Positions 1 through 5,006 of a stretch of DNA of 8,234 nt are shown here, in pieces; the stretch's first letter is position 1; each line of letters begins with the position of its first letter. Position numbers and translations under genes: made by a program. The DNA is from an archaeon (GTDB lineage: Archaea; Asgardarchaeota; Heimdallarchaeia; Hodarchaeales; S146-22). The DNA lies in assembly GCA_024276395.1 (NCBI GenBank), contig JAJRXH010000037.1, positions 1 through 8,234 on the forward strand. Reading direction: 5' to 3'. The notes under the pieces are model-generated. The model made no database searches and was not told the origin of the DNA. It saw only the letters and a list, made by a program, of their open reading frames with translations.

Positions 1-133
1 CCAAGTTCTTTTCATCTAAATACTTTTCAAGGGACATCGGTATCTCATCCCAAGTTTCCCGTTCACGTGACAACATGAATAAAAAATCGACCGCACTTCC
101 CAGCGGAAGCTTGATGATTCGTCCAACATCCAT
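1..133 (-). CDS. N-terminal part of an unrecognised protein, running off the left edge
   Basis: An open frame on the minus strand starts at an ATG at 133 and stays open to the window edge, giving 44 residues that begin MDVGRIIKLPLG. It is mixed hydrophobic and charged, with a WDEIP segment near residues 28-32, no signal peptide and no clear membrane helix. No family is recognised. Upstream, the minus strand is AT-rich, but no strong Shine-Dalgarno site lies within 12 bases of the ATG. A TATA-like stretch at about 143-154 is too close to serve this start, so a promoter further upstream, or a start at Met20, is possible. The continuous frame and ordinary amino-acid composition support a real gene, but only the first part is visible and the function cannot be stated. 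Confidence 0.5.
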   Translation of the reverse strand, partial: MDVGRIIKLPLGSAVDFLFMLSRERETWDEIPMSLEKYLDEKNL

Positions 134-292
134 AAGTTAGGCATTATAAAAATTGTGATGAAAACCATTCTTGAAAGCCAGCGACTTTTGATTTAACATG
201 TAACAGAATCGTCAAAAAAAATATCAGATCGATGAAATTACATCAAGAAAAAATGACAAAAAAAGAGTTAAGAATTACTAGAACGAACACAC

Positions 293-637
293 TTATTGAT
301 ACTCTCTCCACTTATGACCGCATTTAAGGCATGTATAGAAGGACGTTGGAGGCTCATCAGCACTGCGAGTCTGCATTTGAAAATACGTGGCCTCTTCATA
401 ATGACACTTGGGACACAAGATTTTCACGCGTGGAAGATATTCATCCTCAATTTTCGTCTTGTCAATGACGACCGTGCGTTCTTGATTGTTAGAACGAATG
501 TTTTTCTTGATGATGGCTTTTTGTTTCATTTCTTCAGGGCTCAGTTCACCACAATTGGGACAGACAAGAACGTTCTTTCCCGTTTCTGGGTTGGGTCGGA
601 GTTGCAGAAAACTTCCACAGTTACTACAGAATTGCAC
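293..637 (-). CDS. tfs: Transcription factor S (TFS), archaeal TFIIS/Rpb9-like RNA cleavage factor
   Basis: This 114-residue protein has the full TFS architecture. The N-terminal zinc ribbon uses C4, C7, C26 and C29, followed by a charged linker (about 35-70). The C-terminal zinc ribbon uses C75, C78, C103 and C106. The second ribbon carries the TFIIS signature QTRSADEP at 89-96, with acidic residues D94 and E95 at the hairpin tip. In this family those residues enter the RNA polymerase secondary channel and stimulate cleavage of backtracked transcripts. With both acids present, this should be a cleavage-competent TFS rather than an inhibitory paralogue. Length matches the usual 105-115 residues. 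The start is GTG, chosen because MQFCSNCG is the typical family N-terminus and because a GGTGATCC ribosome binding site lies four bases upstream. It appears monocistronic or preceded by only a very small ORF. Confidence 0.95.
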   Translation of the reverse strand: MQFCSNCGSFLQLRPNPETGKNVLVCPNCGELSPEEMKQKAIIKKNIRSNNQERTVVIDKTKIEDEYLPRVKILCPKCHYEEATYFQMQTRSADEPPTSFYTCLKCGHKWREYQ

Positions 638-992
638 TGTTGGATCACCAATTTCCGCTCTTATTCACCTTACTTTTACTTCTTTTCATCTTCATTAAAC
701 TTCGGACGCCTAGATGACGAAATGTGTCTCCATCATTCACCACAATGACATCTAGTAAGGACAATCATTTTCATTTACCAAAAATTCAAAGAAATTCCAT
801 CCAAATTCCTGATTGATTCTCCGTCTCGCCTTTCGTCCTTGGAGGTAATGCGTTTCTCTCCATTCGTTCTCCTAATTGAAATTACTAGGTCAATGACATT
901 GATACGGAAATTAGGGAGAGATGAATCCAGTTTAATCATAAATGAACGAGTTGGACGACTTTCTAATGATCATCATTCCCATCTCGAATTAC
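638..992. other. Intergenic stretch between tfs and the membrane protein gene
   Basis: No convincing gene was found in these 355 bases. Two micro-ORFs were examined. One is on the minus strand at 645-764 (39 codons, TTG start, no ribosome binding site); its TGA lies inside the tfs Shine-Dalgarno site. The other is on the plus strand at 848-1003 (51 codons), with a GGAGGT only one base before the ATG, too close for normal initiation. The long overlapping plus-strand frame at 296-748 is antisense to tfs and is a shadow. Confidence 0.5.
642..649 (-). promoter_or_regulatory. Strong Shine-Dalgarno site of tfs
   Basis: The minus strand reads GGTGATCC here, the exact complement of the GGATCACC at the 3' end of archaeal 16S rRNA. 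It lies four bases before the GTG at 637 and therefore decides that non-ATG start. Confidence 0.8.
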
Positions 993-1319
993 TCAGTAAT
1001 TGAAGGGAATTGGACGGATGATGAACCAAAATTGTAACGTGATACCAACTAAAATGGCTGTCACTAGGAACCGCCAAATCACCCCTAGAAGTTTTTCTCG
1101 TAAGGGATCTTGACGATGCACTTCCACGTAGAACACGAGCCATAATACCATTCCTATTGTCAAGAATGTTAATAACAAGGTCAACGGCTCCAATAACCCA
1201 CGTTCAATGAGTGGTTTCCATCCTGACTGAGGAGCACCTGTGGCAGCAATGCCCACAACCGTATTTTCAATCAAGAACCCCAAGAATGAAGATGCTACAA
1301 ACTTGAAACGGTTTTCCAT
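993..1319 (-). CDS. Small integral membrane protein with three predicted helices
   Basis: This 108-residue hydrophobic protein has no recognised family. Two strong membrane helices are visible at about residues 46-67 (LTLLLTFLTIGMVLWLVFYV) and 78-101, and a weaker one at about 8-27. Between helices two and three is a charged loop with HRQDPLREK (68-76), likely cytoplasmic by the positive-inside rule. The ATG at 1319 is supported by a perfect Shine-Dalgarno AGGAGGA seven bases upstream. The 5' end overlaps the end of a possible small gene (1267-1473) by 53 bases in another frame, so the two could form a short transcript. No catalytic motif or polar residue cluster suggests transport or enzymatic activity. 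It could be a subunit of a larger membrane complex, but nothing visible identifies one. Confidence 0.75.
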   Translation of the reverse strand: MENRFKFVASSFLGFLIENTVVGIAATGAPQSGWKPLIERGLLEPLTLLLTFLTIGMVLWLVFYVEVHRQDPLREKLLGVIWRFLVTAILVGITLQFWFIIRPIPFNY

Positions 1320-1473
1320 CTTGCTTTCCTCCTAGTGAAGCAATGTTCTTCCAAGAATGCCTCGAAAATTCACATGCTCCTCTAACTTCAATTCGTACAT
1401 AAAGCTTTACGTGATTGCGGTCGGACGGTGAGAGGACATCCACGACTACGACTCCATCCTCAATGACAAGCAT
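1267..1473 (-). CDS. Possible small leaderless gene of unknown function
   Basis: From the ATG at 1473 a 68-residue frame begins MLVIEDGVVVVDVLSPSD and continues with alternating hydrophobic residues typical of beta strands (KLYVRIEV). No family is recognised. The case for a real gene is the promoter geometry: an AT-rich TATA element centred near 1497 lies about 24 bases upstream of the ATG, the spacing expected for a leaderless archaeal transcript, and no ribosome binding site is needed. The case against is that its last 53 bases overlap the better-supported membrane protein gene in another frame, and that its C-terminus is less protein-like. The gene may originally have ended near 1330 and been extended by a frameshift. 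The longer frame up to 1575 runs antisense through the tRNA and is rejected as the start. Confidence 0.4.
   Translation of the reverse strand: MLVIEDGVVVVDVLSPSDRNHVKLYVRIEVRGACEFSRHSWKNIASLGGKQDGKPFQVCSIFILGVLD
1327..1333 (-). promoter_or_regulatory. Shine-Dalgarno site of the three-helix membrane protein
   Basis: The minus strand reads AGGAGGA, the best ribosome binding site in the window, seven bases before the ATG at 1319. It lies inside the overlapping upstream frame. Confidence 0.75.
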
Positions 1474-1488
1474 CCGTGAGATACTACT

Positions 1489-1504
1489 GAAATATTTTAA
1501 AAGA
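1489..1504. promoter_or_regulatory. Shared, nearly palindromic TATA element serving both strands
   Basis: The sequence GAAATATTTTAAAAGA is AT-rich on both strands. On the minus strand it is correctly placed for a leaderless start at 1473. On the plus strand it lies about 40 bases before the tRNA-Gly gene, predicting a transcription start near 1522 and a short 5' leader removed by RNase P. Position and composition are seen directly; bidirectional use is inferred. Confidence 0.5.
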
Positions 1505-1538
1505 TCAAGAAAGTAATGGTTACCTGAAGAAGAACATA

Positions 1539-1612
1539 GCGGCCGTCGTCTAGCGGTAGGACACGAGCCTTCCAAGCTCGTTGCCCGGGTTCAAGTCCCG
1601 GCGGCCGCACCA
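1539..1612 (+). tRNA. tRNA-Gly, anticodon UCC, with encoded CCA end
   Basis: A complete cloverleaf can be drawn. The acceptor stem is GCGGCCG (1539-1545) with CGGCCGC (1602-1608), seven perfect pairs. The D arm has stem GTC/GAC (1548-1550, 1560-1562). The anticodon stem is CGAGC/GCTCG (1564-1568, 1576-1580) around loop CTTCCAA, giving anticodon TCC at 1571-1573. The variable loop is TTGC. The T arm CCGGG-TTCAAGT-CCCGG spans 1585-1601. The discriminator is A at 1609 and CCA is encoded at 1610-1612. There is no intron. UCC reads GGA and, by wobble, GGG codons. The genes around it lie on the opposite strand, so it has its own promoter (near 1489-1504) and is followed by a T-rich stretch. Confidence 0.97.
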
Positions 1613-1648
1613 ATTTCTCTTTTGATCTTCCTTTGGCTTTTATTTCCT
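1613..1648 (+). terminator. T-rich terminator of the tRNA-Gly gene
   Basis: Immediately after the CCA end the plus strand has several T runs (TTT, TTTT, TTT, TTTT, TTT) within 36 bases and no hairpin. Archaeal RNA polymerase typically terminates at such oligo-T stretches. Confidence 0.55.
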
Positions 1649-1724
1649 AAGTAAAGAGATACTATTCTTTTACGTGCCTGCATCGTGCTAGGATACTATT
1701 ATTTATAGTTAAATTACTTTACCC

Positions 1725-2303
1725 CTAACTATATTCGCGGATGACGATATCTCCCAATAACTTGAAGGCTTTCTTGATGTTTTCTCCAGTTTTTGCTGAG
1801 GTCTCAATGAAAGGAATCCCAAGAGAATCCGCAAGTTCCTTACCTTTCTGCGAGTTCACCATCAAGTCTTCCCTTTCTTCGGTTCTCAAGTCAATCTTGT
1901 TACCCACTAAAATGATGGGAATTCGTCTTCTTCTTTCCCCACAATAATTCCAAATCTCGTTACACCACATCCCTGCCTCTCCAAGCGTGCTTGGACGAGT
2001 CACATCATAAACCACCAAAGCAGCTCGTGCACCCTGGATGTATACTCTTCTAATCACATCAAAGGCCGGCTGACCTGCTAAATCCCAGATTTGCCACTGA
2101 ATCACCACCTTTCTCCCATTAATGATCATCTCACTAGTCTTCAGGGCAAAATCTGCACCTAAGGTCCTAATGTATTCCCCCTGGAACCCTTGTCCTAAAT
2201 AACGCTTGCGGATGGAAGTCTTTCCCACACCCCATGCCCCTCCGAGCACGAGCTTGAACATCCGGATATTCGTGCGTCTTAGCATACCATGGCCATTACT
2301 CAT
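1725..2303 (-). CDS. Ras/Rab-superfamily small GTPase
   Basis: This 192-residue, single-domain GTPase has all five G boxes. The P-loop is GAWGVGKT (22-29), with K28 and T29 for phosphate and Mg2+. The switch I threonine is T47 in IRTLGADF, resembling the Rab-like TIGVDF. Switch II is WDLAGQ (73-78), with Q78 matching the Ras catalytic glutamine. The base-recognition motif is NKID (135-138) and G5 is ETSAK (167-171). Such eukaryote-like GTPases are abundant in Asgard archaea. Two points stand out: the residue equivalent to Ras Gly12 is tryptophan (W24), and the C-terminus (IREYS) has no cysteine, so eukaryote-type prenylation is not possible. Membrane targeting, if any, would need another route. 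The start at 2303 has a weak GAGG site about eight bases upstream; Met15 (MFKLVLGG) is an alternative. It stands alone, with no recognisable GAP, GEF or roadblock gene in the window. Confidence 0.93.
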   Translation of the reverse strand: MSNGHGMLRRTNIRMFKLVLGGAWGVGKTSIRKRYLGQGFQGEYIRTLGADFALKTSEMIINGRKVVIQWQIWDLAGQPAFDVIRRVYIQGARAALVVYDVTRPSTLGEAGMWCNEIWNYCGERRRRIPIILVGNKIDLRTEEREDLMVNSQKGKELADSLGIPFIETSAKTGENIKKAFKLLGDIVIREYS

Positions 2304-2427
2304 AGTTCACTGCCTCAAATCACTGATGTTCTTGTCAAAATCCACTTAGTTGATTTGCCTTCAAAAAAGCTGTGCTGGCGTGTGCTGCATCATCACGATG
2401 CAAATGCCTTCCAGTCTTCTAACTACG

Positions 2428-2446
2428 AATAAATTTTTATATTCAA
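2428..2446 (-). promoter_or_regulatory. Candidate TATA box of the small GTPase gene
   Basis: The minus strand reads ATATAAAAATTTATTC in this interval, a good archaeal TATA core. It predicts transcription from about 2410 and a leader of roughly 107 bases. That leader contains a perfect 6-bp hairpin (TGCATC/GATGCA, 2386-2402), followed downstream on the minus strand by a run of six T at 2368-2363. Confidence 0.35.
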
Positions 2447-2526
2447 AGGTGAGTCTCAAAAAAGAAAAAAAGATGATAAGGGTGTTCTTTTTCTCTTTCT
2501 AAAGTCACGATACAACAATAATCCGT

Positions 2527-2551
2527 TAAATGCTTTCCGGAAGGGCATTTA
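2527..2551. repeat. Perfect 7-bp hairpin downstream of the single-pass membrane protein gene
   Basis: TAAATGC at 2527-2533 pairs with GCATTTA at 2545-2551. Three further inner pairs (two of them G-U) leave a five-base loop CCGGA. It lies about 40 bases past the stop of the minus-strand gene at 2590 and could mark its 3' end, but no T tract follows on that strand. Confidence 0.45.
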
Positions 2552-2589
2552 GCAACCAAGTTGTAGGTAATTGGAAACCAAGAATGCAT

Positions 2590-2736
2590 TCAAGAAAGTC
2601 TTCCTACCAAGGCATTCATCACCAAGAGGAAGAAAATCAAAAACAAAAAGGCATAAACCATGTACTTGTCGAACATGAAAGGATCAAAAGCATCTAACGT
2701 GGATTTCTCACGAGTTTCATCTATTTTAGTCCTCAT
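2590..2736 (-). CDS. Very small single-pass membrane protein (48 residues)
   Basis: Translation of the minus strand from the ATG at 2736 to the TGA at 2592-2590 gives a 48-residue protein. It has a charged N-terminus (MRTKIDETREK), the segment TLDAFDPFMFDKY (13-25), one strong membrane helix at about 26-43 and a short end VGRLS. Three things support a real gene: a GGTGG/TAGG ribosome-binding-like sequence just upstream, a TATA element centred near 2788 that predicts a leader of about 26 bases, and the protein-like design. The layout of a soluble N-terminus, one tail helix and a terminal Gly-Arg recalls archaeal SecG/Sec61-beta. However, the conserved helix before the membrane segment is not visible, so this is only a suggestion. 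It is too short to appear in most ORF lists. Confidence 0.6.
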   Translation of the reverse strand: MRTKIDETREKSTLDAFDPFMFDKYMVYAFLFLIFFLLVMNALVGRLS

Positions 2737-2778
2737 TCCTACCACCCGACACTTGTCTGCAAGTAATCACTTCTCTTT

Positions 2779-2796
2779 CATTTAAATATAAAAACG
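2779..2796 (-). promoter_or_regulatory. TATA box of the 48-residue membrane protein gene
   Basis: The minus strand reads GTTTTTATATTTAAATGA here, a strong TATA core centred about 50 bases before the ATG at 2736. It predicts transcription from about 2762. Confidence 0.5.
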
Positions 2797-3101
2797 TCAG
2801 TATTTTTTAAATCTTTTGCTCACCAAGAGAGTAGTTTTTCTTCTTCGCGTGTTTGGAGATCAACTTGTCCCCATCATCATTTTTAAATACTATCATCAAT
2901 GAGAGACACTTGAATTTTTCCATTCTCTTTCACTTATAATCATCCAGTGAGGATATCTCAAGTGCTATCAGAATCGCCTGCCAGAATCAAAATACATAGT
3001 TGAATCAAGCTCTTCTTTTCATTTTGGGCAGGCGTTCATCTCTTGAACGAACTTTACATTCTCTTGCTCCGTTCGTGAATGAAATGTCTTTCTTCCAAGT
3101 T

Positions 3102-3128
3102 ACGATGATTCACATCGTTTTGTTTTTC
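3102..3128 (+). terminator. Hairpin followed by T tract, intrinsic-terminator-like
   Basis: ACGATG (3102-3107) pairs perfectly with CATCGT (3113-3118) around loop ATTCA, and the plus strand continues TTTGTTTTTC. It resembles a bacterial intrinsic terminator. In archaea the T tract alone can be enough. Confidence 0.4.
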
Positions 3129-3223
3129 ACGAGATGAACCTTGCCCAGTTCACCCTCTTTAGGATGTTTTTCATCCTACCTAGATTACTGTAAACACCAC
3201 TCACGCGAAACGGTGTAAAGAAT

Positions 3224-4604
3224 ATGATTGGAACACTAATCACGAAAAATTATTGGAAACAACCACATCAAAACCAAGAAATCACTAGTAGTGACCTCAT
3301 CAAGACCCTAAGTGTTTTCCTTGAAATCATCGTGGAACTTGAGGATGAGAAGATTAAGGATGACATTAGCAGCATCACGCCATTCTCAGAAGTTCATTTC
3401 ATCATGAATACTCACGCTGACGAAAAAATTCTACTAGGACTCATTCGATTGGGAAGCAACATCATCTTCCTGCCAATAACAGAAGTAACGAATGAATTAG
3501 TGACAAATATAATTCCTCGTGACTTTAGAGGATTGTACATCTCTTGGAATGAAATCTTAATGACAATGAACGAGAAGAAACAAGATTTTCAAGAACTATT
3601 AACAGAGAGTGGAGCCATTTACCTAACTGGTTTCATGGCTACTGATGGTGAGAACTTGTTAATTATTTCGTGAACTTCATACCATCAAGCAACCACGCAC
3701 GAAACTCATCGCGTCAGGAGGCGTGAGATCACTTGAAGACGTGAATGTCGCCTTCAATGGTGTGACGCGGTAATCGTGGGGAAAGCATTACTTGAAGGAG
3801 ATATCTCCATTCAACACCTGGAAAATGCTGTCGTCAAGCACCACATCTCTGGAAAAACCAAGAGAATCATTCTCTGCTTGGACATCAAGAACGGAAGGGT
3901 CGTCAAGGGCATTAAGTTCAAGCAGTTCCGCGATGCTGGAAATCCCGTCGAACTAGCCAGAATGTACGATGACAAAGGAGCAGATGAACTTGTTCTTCTT
4001 GACATCACGGCAACAATTGAAAGTCGAAAAGCCACGCTAAAAATGATCCGAGCGATCGCTGAAGAAATCTACATCCCATTTACTGTCGGTGGAAGCATCC
4101 GTTCATTGGGAGACATGACAGAAATCATCCAAGCAGGTGCTGAAAAAGTAAGCATCAACTCAGTTGCCGTGAAAAATCCCGATTTCATCACGGAAGGTGT
4201 AAGAAGATTCGGATCACAATGCATCGTGGTAGCCATTGACGCCAAGAAAACCCCCAATGGCTGGGAGACCTTCATCAACGATGGAACGACACTAACTGGA
4301 ATCGACTCCATTCAATGGGCACGATAAGCGGCACAAAGAGACGCCGGAGAACTCCTAGTCACTAGCATGATCATGACGGAACTCAAGAAGGCTATGATCT
4401 TGAATTGCTCCATGCACTCCGTGAGACCATTGATGTACCAATCATCATATCCGGAGTACCGGAACAATGAAGCATTTCAAGGATGTTCTCGAAAATGGTG
4501 CGGATGCCACCCTAAAGGCCTCTTTATCCTACCAGCAACAACTAAAAATCAAGGATCTAAAACGATATCTCCATAAGCAAGGCCTTCCAATGAGAATCAA
4601 CTGA
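3224..4604 (+). pseudogene. Broken hisA-hisF fusion gene (TIM-barrel histidine-biosynthesis enzymes)
   Basis: Repairing five lesions yields one 460-residue protein. The first ~205 residues are a divergent, short HisA-like half. They include ATDGENLLII, then in a shifted frame RELHTIKQPRTKLIASGG and SLEDV, then VGKALLEG, the normal HisA C-terminus. About 18 codons later, with no stop or start between, begins HisF: KTKRIILCLD (first catalytic Asp at 3881-3883), GRVVKG, GADELVLLDI, FTVGGSIRS, EKVSINS, CIVVAIDAK (second Asp at 4238-4240), then TSM(D)HDGT and GADATLKASL to the TGA at 4602-4604. HisA isomerises ProFAR; HisF, with HisH, makes imidazole-glycerol phosphate and AICAR. The lesions are an extra T in 3666-3668, a lost base near 3763, GAA to TAA at 4325-4327, a lost G near 4369 and a lost G near 4456. 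The HisA half lacks a recognisable first strand with its catalytic Asp. The start at 3224 has GGTG eight bases upstream. Sequencing error is the main alternative to decay. Confidence 0.85.
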
Positions 4605-5006
4605 ATGACAAAGGTCATCGTCTATAAAGCCATTTATCCTTCCAATTCACGCATACCAAGTAAACTTTCCTTTTCAAGAAGTCTCTAATGACAACAAATT
4701 CTCCGGCATTTCATCCTTTTTTCTTGCACCCTTGCATCAGGCCTTTCCTCTTCGCCACCATTCATTCAAGACTAACAACAAATTCTTCTTCAACATCGTG
4801 CGTGTCATCTTTTTTTTCAAGGAACAAAAACACCCATCTAGAAAAAGAAAACGAGGCATCCATACTTCCTCAAAAATGGTATCACTCGAATCCACCAAAA
4901 AACCACATTCTCCCAAAACAGTTTAATGATTCCCTCTCCTCATCACCCATTCTGGGAACATTTAAAGGGAAGTAAGCAACCATAATACATAAGGAGGCAC
5001 ACCAAC
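4605..5006. other. Intergenic stretch before the repeat-bearing nuclease-like gene
   Basis: No convincing gene was found in these 402 bases. The plus strand is markedly rich in C and T, which opens a 95-codon frame at 4688-4975. Its product is low-complexity (S, T, P, H and F rich), has no ribosome binding site and resembles no family, so it is judged spurious. The last 50 bases carry the promoter and ribosome binding site of the next gene. Confidence 0.5.
4959..4997 (+). promoter_or_regulatory. TATA box and Shine-Dalgarno site of the gene at 5007
   Basis: CATTTAAAG at 4959-4967 is a TATA-like core predicting transcription near 4990. AAGGAGG at 4991-4997 is a strong ribosome binding site, nine bases before the GTG at 5007. 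It decides that non-ATG start. Confidence 0.6.

Larger units (their letters stand above)
2737..3223. other. Gene-free stretch with structured elements, possible small RNA
   Basis: No protein gene was found in these 487 bases on either strand. On the plus strand there is a TATA-like TTTTTAAATAC at 2880-2890. An 8-bp perfect stem pairs CGCCTGCC (2975-2982) with GGCAGGCG (3027-3034), followed by a 6-bp hairpin CGTTCA/TGAACG (3033-3049). A hairpin with a T tract lies at 3102-3128, and another 7-bp hairpin TAGGATG/CATCCTA at 3160-3178. Together these allow a plus-strand RNA from about 2910 to 3128. A further 5-bp pairing, ACACC (3194-3198) with GGTGT (3212-3216), would cover the ribosome binding site of the broken gene that follows. 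Confidence 0.4.

Noticed and set aside
296..748. 150-codon plus-strand frame
   Set aside because: It lies antisense to tfs, whose zinc ribbons and catalytic acids are unmistakable; the plus-strand product resembles no protein and has no ribosome binding site.
848..1003. 51-codon plus-strand frame preceded by GGAGGT
   Set aside because: The GGAGGT is one base from the ATG, too close for initiation. The frame overlaps the end of the membrane protein gene and no family is seen. It might deserve a conservation check but is not called.
1474..1575. Extension of the minus-strand frame up to 1575
   Set aside because: It runs antisense through the tRNA-Gly gene and past the TATA element; the internal ATG at 1473 is the only plausible start.
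3224..4604. Programmed frameshifting as explanation for the hisA-hisF breaks
   Set aside because: Four separate indels plus a nonsense codon would all need recoding, and no slippery sequence with a downstream structure is seen at most sites.
4688..4975. 95-codon plus-strand frame
   Set aside because: It is low in complexity, driven by C/T-rich sequence, without ribosome binding site, promoter or recognisable domain.
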